Origin: G965222505 sp965222505
GTDB lineage: Bacteria; Bacteroidota; Rhodothermia; Rhodothermales; DATKEJ01
Direction of reading: 5' to 3'
Length of the DNA: 64,000 nt
Assembly: GCA_965222505.1 (NCBI GenBank)
Contig: OZ244956.1
Coordinates: 124,001 to 188,000 of the forward strand
The notes under the pieces were generated by a model. That model saw only the letters and a program-made list of their open reading frames with translations, ran no database searches and was not told the origin of the DNA. A program made the translations under genes and the position numbers. Shown one piece after another: positions 25,776-34,347 of this stretch (positions are counted from its first letter, which is position 1; every line of letters starts with the position of its first letter).

Positions 25776-28154
25776 CTACCTGTGAAGGGTCAGGATGCGG
25801 GTTTGTTCATGGCCGTCGGCTTGCATCCGCAAGAGATAGATGCCGTCGGCAACCCGTTCGCCCGCATCATTGCTGCCATCCCACACCGTGTTGTAGATCC
25901 CGGCTTCATGGACAGAAGAAGTCAGGGTCCGCACTTTTTGTCCCAATGCATTGTAGATGGTGAGTGTCAACGAGCCCGTAGCCCCTGCGGTATACGGAAT
26001 CACGGTTTCCTCTGAAAACGGATTCGGGTAATTGGGTGCCAGCGTGAAGGCGTTGGGCACCAGGCCAGCCCCTTCTCCAACGTGCTCGGCAAATGCGGGC
26101 GTACCCACGACGAAGCGTAGCCGCCGGGGAGTGTCTTCCGTTAAAACCAATTCGGTTGGGGCCGCATTTCTGGAAAGCAGTTGTCTGGTATCTAAGTCAA
26201 ATAGAAATAATTCCATCCCTTCCGGGCGCGTACCCGCCTCCGTAAACCCTAGCTGGACACGTTTACGCAAAGCGAAGGGATCGGTCGCAAAATGGTGGTC
26301 CAGTTCCAAATCCCATGATGCTCCGTCAACCGTTTCTGGCACCAGAGATGCGGCCATCATCGCACCCTGGGATGCTATACCCAGCCGGATATACGCGCCA
26401 ACCGGCGGGGCATCATGCACGGCAACGGTGGAAGCATCTCGGGTAAATCCAACAAAGTTTTGGGTATCCAGTGCATCCTGATTAGGTGCGAGTGCAGAGA
26501 GGCGCACGGCATAACGGGCTTGCTCAAGAAACCTTGGGCCTGCACTCGTTTTGGCCTGTCTGCGTTGTGCAACCTGGGGTTGAACCTTGAGGTCGACGGG
26601 TTCACTTGATGTATTGAAGACAAAGTATCCTTCCCAGGGGTCCAGCACGGCTTGGCCGAATTCATACTCGGCTCCATTCCAGAACACAGGATCTTCTACT
26701 CCGGCGCGGTTATCCACGCTTGTCCAGGCCACCCGGAAGGAATAGGGGTTGGCGATCTGGTTCCAGCCTGGTTCTAATCGGACGGTAGTGGCTTTGGAAG
26801 AGTTGACAGAGGTGGCATTCTCTACATCAAACCGACCTCCGCTTGCGGTCGTAAGCCAGAATGCACGCCCTGGTTGAAACCCTTCGCCAAGAACGAATCC
26901 GGGAATATAGGTTTCGGTCAATGAATTGATCAGAAAGAGCCGCCAGACCTCATCATCAAAGTCTCCAAAATCATCGCTCAATACAGATTGAATGGCATTT
27001 GAATCAACCGTCAGGGGCACCGAGATCATCCGGTACAAACCGGGTGCAGGGGCAACCGGACTTATGATGCGATCCAGGAAAACCGGGATAAAGGCCGGGT
27101 TTTCTTCTGGTGAAACACCGGGAAAGGTAAAGTTCTGCTGCCCATTGCCCAGGCGTACGTGATATTGGACGCCGGCTTCTGTGACGACGCCTGCTGGAAT
27201 CGTTGCCGTGAAGGTCCCATCATTTTGAGCCGTCATGGTGGCTGAATCAAAGTTCCCGCTGGGCACACCTCGGAAAAACACATCACCCGTTGCCGAGCCC
27301 AACCCATCCGGGGGATTAACCACGATGAGGATGGATTCCCCGATCCTGACCTCATCATTGGCAATCACGACATCCAGTGCAGACGCCGTGGTCGTCCCCT
27401 CATCCTGGCTTTCGGAGAATCGGATGTTGTCAAGGAAAACCCCGGAATCAAAGCGGGAATCCCGGACATCGAAGATGGAGAAGATGATCGTGATCTCTGA
27501 GGCATTGCGCGGCAAGAGCACAGAGGTGGTCAGCGCAGGTGTTCCGCCATTGAAGGACGTCCCTACAGCCAAACCGGCGGACATGCTCAGGGCACCGGTC
27601 GTATTGATCGAAATGACGTTATCGTTAGGGTCAAATGCTACGTTATTGGGAGCATTGATGTCGGACCCATCAACGGTAAACGAAGAGGTCCCCTGTTCGG
27701 CGAGGAAGGCGTCATTAAAATTCGAACCCACAAAGTCTGGAAACTCCTCAGACAGATATTTCCAATCAAACCGCAGCGTCCGCTGCCCACTCGGAATGCG
27801 GAGCCGAAGCCTGAGTTGTACCAGGTCCTGGTTTTCGTTGGTACTGAGTCCGCCAAGGTTACCGGACAAAAACGTACCCTGTTGCCCACTCAGGGCCTCG
27901 CTCGCATCACCGTTGCTTAAAAGGGCATAGGTCGCCCCCTCTCTGGGGAAGTCGTCTGTTTGGGTCTCGAAAATGCCAAACCCTGCGGGATCACTATCCC
28001 CAAAATCCAGCGCAATCACATCATTGGGATTCAGGTCCAGTGCATCTACAAAGGCCTGATTGATCTGTGCTTGGAGGGGTGCAACGGCCAGCAGTATGCA
28101 TAGCATTCCCCCTGCAAGAAGCGCAATGCGTTGCCTGAAGTTCTTATATAACAT
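25776..28154 (-). CDS. Large secreted protein with choice-of-anchor-like domain and T9SS sorting domain
   Basis: About 792 residues from MLYKNFRQRIALLAGGML; a signal peptide ends PLQAQ. Residues about 30-260 (GDSDPAGFGIFETQTDDFP ... TLRFDWKYLSEEFPDFVGSNFNDAFLAE ... FSIFDVRDSRFDSGVFLDNIRF) match the choice-of-anchor L type module, seen in large surface proteins. A central region of Ig-like and W-rich modules follows (VNPPDGLGSATGDVFF, LEPGWNQIANPYSFRVAW). The end (APNYPNPFSEETVIPY, LTIYNALGQKVRTL, ILTLHR) is a T9SS type A sorting domain. It is therefore exported by T9SS to the cell surface; an adhesive or structural role is inferred. It lies 5 bp from the CsgG-like gene upstream. Confidence 0.82.
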   Translation of the reverse strand: MLYKNFRQRIALLAGGMLCILLAVAPLQAQINQAFVDALDLNPNDVIALDFGDSDPAGFGIFETQTDDFPREGATYALLSNGDASEALSGQQGTFLSGNLGGLSTNENQDLVQLRLRLRIPSGQRTLRFDWKYLSEEFPDFVGSNFNDAFLAEQGTSSFTVDGSDINAPNNVAFDPNDNVISINTTGALSMSAGLAVGTSFNGGTPALTTSVLLPRNASEITIIFSIFDVRDSRFDSGVFLDNIRFSESQDEGTTTASALDVVIANDEVRIGESILIVVNPPDGLGSATGDVFFRGVPSGNFDSATMTAQNDGTFTATIPAGVVTEAGVQYHVRLGNGQQNFTFPGVSPEENPAFIPVFLDRIISPVAPAPGLYRMISVPLTVDSNAIQSVLSDDFGDFDDEVWRLFLINSLTETYIPGFVLGEGFQPGRAFWLTTASGGRFDVENATSVNSSKATTVRLEPGWNQIANPYSFRVAWTSVDNRAGVEDPVFWNGAEYEFGQAVLDPWEGYFVFNTSSEPVDLKVQPQVAQRRQAKTSAGPRFLEQARYAVRLSALAPNQDALDTQNFVGFTRDASTVAVHDAPPVGAYIRLGIASQGAMMAASLVPETVDGASWDLELDHHFATDPFALRKRVQLGFTEAGTRPEGMELFLFDLDTRQLLSRNAAPTELVLTEDTPRRLRFVVGTPAFAEHVGEGAGLVPNAFTLAPNYPNPFSEETVIPYTAGATGSLTLTIYNALGQKVRTLTSSVHEAGIYNTVWDGSNDAGERVADGIYLLRMQADGHEQTRILTLHR

Positions 28155-28168
28155 GATGAACATACAGG

Positions 28169-29512
28169 TTAATTGCCTCTGGGCGGCGGAGGCGGTGGAT
28201 CGGTCAGTTCGATCACACGCCCCCCTTGTGCTTCGGTGGCAGGCTCCCGCGCATCCTGCCCTGGAACAAACAACGTGCCGATGTTCTGGCCCAACTTGCC
28301 CTGGCGAGAACGGACCAGATCGCCAAATGCATCAATTTTGGGTCCAGAATCTGTTGGCGTGGGAGACACATCAATCACGTCAGGTTTGAGCGTAGACAGC
28401 AGTTGATCCGTGGATTTATCAACCTGGACCACGCCTTGCATACGCTCGGAAGACTGGGTGGCCTCTTCAAAGGTAGGGTCCAGCGTGACCGCCTGATTAT
28501 AGAAAAAAGAAGCCGCCTGAAATTGGCCCTGATCTTCGGCCTCCAGTCCACGGCAATAGGCCAAGAAAGCCTGGAGGTTTCGCGTGGGGATCGTCTCAAT
28601 TTTTTCCAGTTCGGCTGGGGTGGCCTGGATGCCCAGGGCTTCCAGAATCCGGAATACCAGGTCTTTCTCCAGTTGGAAAAATGCATTTAGTGATTCGGAA
28701 AGTTGTGGCAAATCCGCTGCCCGAACCGTGCTTACTTCCTGAAGGGTTGTCCCGACCTGAATTTGCGCCCCAAACACATTGTAAGCTCCCCCGACCATCC
28801 GGCCCGCTCCCAGAATGTGACCAGCCCGAGGTGCAGTGGCCTCATCGACATATCCTTCTTCGGCCAGGGCCAACTCATCCAAAAGCACGCCGATTCTCAT
28901 ACGTTCCACAACGGTCAACTGGTCGATCTGGCTCAAATCATTACCAATCATGGAGGCGAGCCCGCGCCCGAGCGGGGCAAACCGATTTTCAGCGCCCTGA
29001 TATTGGAAGGGAAAAACCGCAATGGTCTGTGTTGCGCGTTCAGTAGGCTCCGCAACGACCCCCTGGGCCGTAAGACTATCCTGTTCTGCGATGCGTTGGG
29101 CCAACTCCTGCTGGATGCTTTTGCGAAAAATCCAATCGTACCGCCCGGCCATCAGCTTTCGGAAGGGGGATGCCGTCGGCACGGAGTCATAGGTCTCATA
29201 CATGCGCAAAGCCTGGCCCAGATCCCCTTGTTCCTCATGATAAGTCCCGAGGTAAAACCTTACCTGTGGATCATCAGCATTGAGCCGATGGGCCCGTGTG
29301 AGCAGGGGTCCGCCTCGGTCATACTGGAGTTGTTGCATGAAAATCGTGCCGAGGTCCCGGTGGGCCTGAAAGTCATTAGAATCGGCCCGGACCCGCATTT
29401 CGAGCGCTGGAATCTGGCTGGGGTCCAGGGTGCGAACACCGGCTGTATTTGAGCAGGCCGAGAGCCAGATCAGCCCCAGCGCTCCAATCAGGATGCGATG
29501 CAATGCGTTCAT
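28169..29512 (-). CDS. CsgG-like lipoprotein with TPR repeats
   Basis: 447 residues. The lipobox LSAC places the modified Cys at residue 20. Residues about 50-130 are TPR-like (FQAHRDLGTIFMQQLQYDRGGPLLTRA, VRFYLGTYHEEQGDLGQALRMYE). A CsgG/HfaB/FlgO-type domain follows (TIAVFPFQYQGAENRFAPLGRGL, LTVVERMRIGVLLDELALAEEGYVD, GHILGAGRMVGGAYNV), then a further helical part with TPR character and a proline-rich tail PPPPPPRGN. CsgG family lipoproteins either form secretion pores or act as periplasmic outer-membrane-anchored adaptors. It is first in a three-gene operon with a T9SS-secreted protein and a barrel. Confidence 0.8.
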   Translation of the reverse strand: MNALHRILIGALGLIWLSACSNTAGVRTLDPSQIPALEMRVRADSNDFQAHRDLGTIFMQQLQYDRGGPLLTRAHRLNADDPQVRFYLGTYHEEQGDLGQALRMYETYDSVPTASPFRKLMAGRYDWIFRKSIQQELAQRIAEQDSLTAQGVVAEPTERATQTIAVFPFQYQGAENRFAPLGRGLASMIGNDLSQIDQLTVVERMRIGVLLDELALAEEGYVDEATAPRAGHILGAGRMVGGAYNVFGAQIQVGTTLQEVSTVRAADLPQLSESLNAFFQLEKDLVFRILEALGIQATPAELEKIETIPTRNLQAFLAYCRGLEAEDQGQFQAASFFYNQAVTLDPTFEEATQSSERMQGVVQVDKSTDQLLSTLKPDVIDVSPTPTDSGPKIDAFGDLVRSRQGKLGQNIGTLFVPGQDAREPATEAQGGRVIELTDPPPPPPRGN

Positions 29513-29736
29513 AAGACAATGAGCTATAGCGCCTGAGGGCCAGGGAGATCTCAGGACAGCTACCTTTGGAAAGAAAATACCGTGCGAAATGTAGTAAAAC
29601 GTGAATTATTTCTGGAATATAGGCTGTGGCTTACGTTCATGCAATGCAAGCTACGGTTCTGCCCTCCACCCTATAACTTTGCGCTCCCTTTTCCCTACCA
29701 ATGGATTATTGTATACTACCCCCATAAGAAACGCAC

Positions 29737-31608
29737 ATGACCACACCACTTGCTCTCCCATTCAATCAACTCTTCTCTGACCGGGAAGAAGCGAAATGGG
29801 CGTTCTCATTCATTCGAGAAACCCTGAATCAGCTGGGTGTGCCCGGCCCGTATGATCCACGGGTAGCCGTCGTCTTTGCCCGTTCCAAAGGGAATCTGCA
29901 TTTACGCATACACCTTGGTTATGCTGAAGTGCTCGAGTTTTGCGATCCCAACAGCAAGCAACACGGCATTAACTTGCCCTTCTTAACGGATAACCTGCCC
30001 ACAGACCCGGACCTCCCCCATTGGCCCCTCGACCGCGAAGAAGATGAGCCAAAAGTCTTTATTTACAAAATACCTACGGCCAAGGTACGCACCATGCCCA
30101 AAGCGTGGCACGAAGCCTATCACCATACCTTGTCTTACATTGCGGAGCGCCTGACCAACTGGGAACCCAGCCCCTTCCGCAGGCAACATCAGGCGGCCTT
30201 GTGTGAAGCATTTTTTAATGCCGAAAAGCAAAACCTCTTGCTGGAAAATGGTCTCGCACAAACGGCCCCTTTTCGGAAAAAACAGCAATACTGGAAAATA
30301 TCCCCCGGTACCAATGGGGTCCTCTGGTCGATCTGTAGGGAGCAGGGGTATATCGCCGTTGGATGGCCTGAATTTGGCGACCTCTCGGCAGTAAACCGGG
30401 TCTATTTCGAAGCGCAACAAACCAAGCTCCTGGACAGCCGGAAAGATTGGACCCAGGCAGGGACCCAGCAAGTCTGGAAATTTGCCAAACAGATTCATCC
30501 CGGCGATCGGGTGGTCGCCAACCGGGGTACCACAGAAATCCTGGGCGTAGGCACCATAACCGGGCCCTATTATTTTGAACCGGGGGCCACACATCCCCAT
30601 CGCTACCCCGTGCGCTGGGACGATGTGTCCCCTCGGACCGTCAATGAATACGGCTGGCGCAGGACCCTAATCCAGCTCGATAAAGAGAAATTTTTCCGGC
30701 TTGTTGACCCTCCCCTTGAACAGGCTGTTGCCGAACCCTCTCCCTCGTATCAATCTCCCCCTCCATCTCAGGTTCAACCGACCTACCTCGTAAAACAATG
30801 TGCCGATGAGACGGGGTTTGAGGAAGCACTACTTGCGCGATGGCTTCGGGTCATTCTGAGGAAGAAGCAGGTTATTATCTCGGGTCCACCCGGAACGGGC
30901 AAGACGTATCTGGCCCACCACCTGGCCCGGCTGGTAACAAGCAACTCAGACGGATTTATCCAAACCATTCAGTTCCATCCGGCCTATTCTTACGAGGAAT
31001 TTATCGAGGGCATTCGCCCAACCTCGCAGTCTGACGGCAGCCTCACTTATCCCCTGGTGCCAGGCCGGTTTCTGGCGTTTTGTCGGGAAGCCGAAAAACG
31101 GTCTGGCCATTGTGTGCTCATTATCGACGAAATCAACCGGGCCAATCTGGCCCAGGTCTTTGGCGAGTTGATGTACCTGCTCGAATACCGCACGGCCCAA
31201 ATTCCATTGGCGGGCGGTACGAGATTTACTATTCCAGCGCAAGTGGTACTGATCGGCACGATGAATACGGCAGACCGATCCATTGCCCTGCTAGACCATG
31301 CCCTGCGGCGGCGTTTTTCGTTTCTCTCCCTGGCCCCGAACTATGACGTCCTCCGCAGATTTCATGCGGATGCCTCCTATGACATCGAACCGCTCATCCA
31401 ACTTCTGGAACGGATCAATGCCCAGATCGGCAATGCCCATTATGCACTCGGGACAACCTATTTTTTGGCTCCAAATCTGGAGACCGTCTTGCAGGATATC
31501 TGGGAAATGGAAGTGGAACCCTACTTGACCGCCTACTTTTTTGATCAGCCGGATCAGGCCGCGCTTTTGAGTTGGGCAGCAGTTTCTCCCATTCTGAACA
31601 AGTCCTAA
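29737..31608 (+). CDS. McrB-type AAA+ restriction protein with EVE reader domain
   Basis: 623 residues. Residues 1-180 are an N-terminal region not recognised as the usual McrB DNA-binding domain. Residues about 184-330 form an EVE domain (YWKISPGTNGVLWSICREQG, IAVGWPEFGDLS, IHPGDRVVANRG, EILGVGTITGPYYF), a YTH-like fold known to read modified bases. The McrB AAA+ GTPase follows: Walker A GPPGTGKT 383-390, Walker B LIIDEINR 461-468 and the McrB signature MNTADRS 509-515, then LDHALRRRFSFL. With the McrC homologue directly downstream it forms a type IV system that cleaves modified foreign DNA. Probably co-transcribed with mcrC; both genes lie in the same reading frame separated by one stop codon. 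Confidence 0.9.
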   Translation: MTTPLALPFNQLFSDREEAKWAFSFIRETLNQLGVPGPYDPRVAVVFARSKGNLHLRIHLGYAEVLEFCDPNSKQHGINLPFLTDNLPTDPDLPHWPLDREEDEPKVFIYKIPTAKVRTMPKAWHEAYHHTLSYIAERLTNWEPSPFRRQHQAALCEAFFNAEKQNLLLENGLAQTAPFRKKQQYWKISPGTNGVLWSICREQGYIAVGWPEFGDLSAVNRVYFEAQQTKLLDSRKDWTQAGTQQVWKFAKQIHPGDRVVANRGTTEILGVGTITGPYYFEPGATHPHRYPVRWDDVSPRTVNEYGWRRTLIQLDKEKFFRLVDPPLEQAVAEPSPSYQSPPPSQVQPTYLVKQCADETGFEEALLARWLRVILRKKQVIISGPPGTGKTYLAHHLARLVTSNSDGFIQTIQFHPAYSYEEFIEGIRPTSQSDGSLTYPLVPGRFLAFCREAEKRSGHCVLIIDEINRANLAQVFGELMYLLEYRTAQIPLAGGTRFTIPAQVVLIGTMNTADRSIALLDHALRRRFSFLSLAPNYDVLRRFHADASYDIEPLIQLLERINAQIGNAHYALGTTYFLAPNLETVLQDIWEMEVEPYLTAYFFDQPDQAALLSWAAVSPILNKS

Positions 31609-31629
31609 ACACCAACCGCCTTTCAGTCC

Positions 31630-32805
31630 TTGATTGAGCTTACGGAATATGAGCCAGCCTACATTGATACCACCGATTTATCGGCGGCGGATGGGCTTTC
31701 GCTTTGGAGACGATATGCAGGCTATTTTGAAGTCTCTTTCCCCTCGCCCCTCAAAGCCGACCGCTGGGTCCTCACCTCGCGAGGCTGGGTGGGCCACCTA
31801 CCGATCTCAACATCTTTACAGTTAACCATACACCCCCGTATTGCGATTGCGCAGTGGTTTGATATGCTCACCTATATCGAGCCTTTTGATGTATTGCGCA
31901 CGTTCAAAGGGCAGGTGCAAGTCGCAGATGTCCGGTCCCTGATCACTTCTTTGGCCAAGGTTTTTGCGGATCGTGTGCAGTCCCGGCTTCGCCAAGGACT
32001 CTTTCGTCCCTATCAGGCGCACCATGCCCCATTGGCGTTCATTCGAGGCAGAATCGACCTCCCGCATCACCTCCGCACCCCCTGGAATACCCGTCTGATG
32101 TGCCGGTTTCATCAGCAAACACCAGATGTGGCGGACAATCAGTTGTTGTTGTGGACGGTGCATCAAATCCTGCCCTCTGGCTTGTATCCGGCTACGCTTG
32201 TTGAGCAACTTCGGGCAGTCGAGCGCGAATTTCGGGCCCATGGAATTTCGCGCACTTCGTTCAGCGCCACGGATTGCCTGGGCCGGGCATACCACCGCCT
32301 CAATGGAGATTATGAAATCTTACACGCACTCTGCTATTTCTTCCTGGCCCACTTGAACCCGGACCATCAGGTTGGAGATCATCAGATGATTCCCTTTCTG
32401 ATGCACATGCCCACCGTTTTCGAACGGTTTGTTGCCAGGTGGACGAGCCAACATCTGCCCCCTGCTTATTACGCCACGCAGCAAACAGTCATCCCCTTGA
32501 ACACCCGAACGCAGTTTCGGCTCGATCAAGTGATCTTCAGGGCCGATGGGACACCCTTGATGGTGGTGGACACCAAGTACAAACGAGACGCGAGTCCATC
32601 CACAGAAGATATTTCGCAGGTTGTGGCCTATGCCGTTGCACTTGGATGTGATACTGCGGTGCTGGTGTATCCTGGCTCCACGACGCCTACCGAGATGAAT
32701 GTGGGCAACGTCCGTGTACGAAGCCTGAACTTTGACCTTTCATGCCCTTTGGAAGAAGCAGGCTATTCATTCTTACAGGCCCTGCTGCCTCAACAGGTTA
32801 CCTGA
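31630..32805 (+). CDS. McrC-type nuclease subunit
   Basis: 391 residues beginning at a TTG (LIELTEYEPAYI), matching the usual beginning of McrC family proteins; no ATG or GTG lies between the McrB stop and this point. The central region resembles McrC (HHAPLAFIRGRIDLPHHLRT, TPDVADNQLLLWTVHQIL, MPTVFERFVARWTSQHL). The C-terminal PD-(D/E)xK nuclease core reads TRTQFRLDQVIF...LMVVDTKYK with the catalytic Asp and Lys present. McrC stimulates the McrB GTPase and performs double-strand cleavage between modified sites. The TAA at 31606-31608 is in the same frame, so translation likely reinitiates after 21 bp. The 3' end overlaps the convergent sugar dehydrogenase gene by 8 bp. Confidence 0.88.
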   Translation: MIELTEYEPAYIDTTDLSAADGLSLWRRYAGYFEVSFPSPLKADRWVLTSRGWVGHLPISTSLQLTIHPRIAIAQWFDMLTYIEPFDVLRTFKGQVQVADVRSLITSLAKVFADRVQSRLRQGLFRPYQAHHAPLAFIRGRIDLPHHLRTPWNTRLMCRFHQQTPDVADNQLLLWTVHQILPSGLYPATLVEQLRAVEREFRAHGISRTSFSATDCLGRAYHRLNGDYEILHALCYFFLAHLNPDHQVGDHQMIPFLMHMPTVFERFVARWTSQHLPPAYYATQQTVIPLNTRTQFRLDQVIFRADGTPLMVVDTKYKRDASPSTEDISQVVAYAVALGCDTAVLVYPGSTTPTEMNVGNVRVRSLNFDLSCPLEEAGYSFLQALLPQQVT

Positions 32806-34249
32806 CCCGGGTTATGCCCTTCGTTTCTTGATGGCGGCCATCGACTTCGAGTTGGAGAAAGAAGAACCCTCCAGGCGAAGTGAGACCTTTTTCATCTGTA
32901 CCGTCCCAGCGTAGTGCATGTGTTCCGCCGGGTTGCCACGTATCCACCAGATCCCGTACCAATCGACCGGTTACATCATAGACCTTTATGAGGGCGTGGC
33001 CGGGGCTTTCGAGCGCATAGGTGATGGTGATCTGTCTGTCAAAAGGATTGGGGAAGGCGCTTTCCAGCCCTCCAAGTTGCGGGACTTCGGGCGCATCAAT
33101 GCGGCTATGGGTACTCGTGGGTGCAAACCGGTAGAGTTCACCCCCATAATCGACGATCAACAACTCCCCCTCTTCGTCTACCCCGAATGTCGAAAATTCA
33201 AGGAATGTGTCTTCCAGCTCTGTAACCACGGGTGAACCGGCGTTTGCAGGGTCAAGGGCCCAGAGTTTTCCGCTGACATAATCTCCAAAAATGTAGTGCC
33301 CGACTAAATCGGAGCGGCGTGATCCATGATAGACACGGCCACCTGTGACGGATTTCCCCTGGGCGTGGGTGTATTCAAAGATGGGGGCTGCATAGGTGCC
33401 GGGAGTACAATTGGTACTGGGATTAAAACAGGCCGTACCTTCCATTTTTCGCCAGCCGTAGTTTCCGCCAGATTCAATCAGGTCTATCTCCTCTATCGAA
33501 CCTTGCCCGACGTCTCCGGCCCATAGCTGACCGGTGGCCTCATCGAAGGCATATCGCCACGGATTACGCAGGCCCAAGGCATAAATTTCAGGCCGCACAC
33601 CACCTTGCCCCAAAAAAGGATTGTCCGGGGGAATGCTGTAAGGTACATCGCCGTTGGGCTGATCAATATCAAGACGTAGCATTTTGCCCAGGAGGCTGGT
33701 CATGTCCTGGCCGTTGTTTTCAGGATCTCCGGCTGAGCCTCCGTCTCCGGTACCGATGTAGAGGTATCCATCCGGACCAAAGACCACCCCTCCGCCATTG
33801 TGGTTGCCAAAGGGTTGCCGGTATTGAAGGAACAGCACCTCGCTATTGGGATCGGCGCGGTTGGGATCTTCGGGATCGACCTGAAAGCGTGAGATACGGG
33901 TGGACAGGGTACTGCCAGCGGTATAGTTGACAAAAAAGAACCCGTTGGATTGATACTCCGGGTGAAAGGCCAACCCGAGCAGGCCCCGTTCCCCCCCGTC
34001 CCGGACGGAGCTCTGAATGTCCAGGAAGATCGCGGTTTCATTTGCCGACTCGGCATTCTCGAAGACATGGATCACCCCGCGCTGCTCGACTACAAACAAC
34101 CGGTTACTCCCGTCTCCTGCGTGTTGCACATCGACGGGTTTAGTAAAACGGAGGGCCGGAAAGGCAGGAGCCAGGGATTGTTGTGCTTGAAGTCCGGGGT
34201 CACACCCCAACAGCACCACCATGCCGATGACGGACAGTTGCTTTTTCAT
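32798..34249 (-). CDS. Secreted PQQ-dependent glucose/sorbosone dehydrogenase-type protein with T9SS domain
   Basis: About 483 residues from MKKQLSVIGMVVLLGCDPGLQAQ (signal peptide; a lipobox-like LLGC is also possible). A six-bladed propeller of the soluble aldose sugar dehydrogenase type follows: FTKPVDVQHAGDGSNRLFVVEQRG, GERGLLGLAFHPEYQSNGFFFVNYT, NHNGGGVVFGPDGYLYIGTGDGG, ALGLRNPWRYAFD, GQLWAGDVGQ and GGNYGWRKMEG. The His/Gly motif NHNGG is near the expected PQQ and catalytic region. A C-terminal FlgD-like T9SS domain (ESAFPNPFDRQITITYALE, IKVYDVTGRLVRDL) directs it to the surface. It oxidises aldose sugars or related alcohols using PQQ; the electron acceptor is not evident. Standing alone, convergent with mcrC. 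Confidence 0.85.
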   Translation of the reverse strand: MKKQLSVIGMVVLLGCDPGLQAQQSLAPAFPALRFTKPVDVQHAGDGSNRLFVVEQRGVIHVFENAESANETAIFLDIQSSVRDGGERGLLGLAFHPEYQSNGFFFVNYTAGSTLSTRISRFQVDPEDPNRADPNSEVLFLQYRQPFGNHNGGGVVFGPDGYLYIGTGDGGSAGDPENNGQDMTSLLGKMLRLDIDQPNGDVPYSIPPDNPFLGQGGVRPEIYALGLRNPWRYAFDEATGQLWAGDVGQGSIEEIDLIESGGNYGWRKMEGTACFNPSTNCTPGTYAAPIFEYTHAQGKSVTGGRVYHGSRRSDLVGHYIFGDYVSGKLWALDPANAGSPVVTELEDTFLEFSTFGVDEEGELLIVDYGGELYRFAPTSTHSRIDAPEVPQLGGLESAFPNPFDRQITITYALESPGHALIKVYDVTGRLVRDLVDTWQPGGTHALRWDGTDEKGLTSPGGFFFLQLEVDGRHQETKGITRVR

Positions 34250-34347
34250 TTTGAACACTGATATGATCATGTTTAACACGTTGAGCACAGCCTACCGACA
34301 GAATGCCCCGTATGCAAGTCAGGATCGGTTGCCCCAAACGGACAGGA

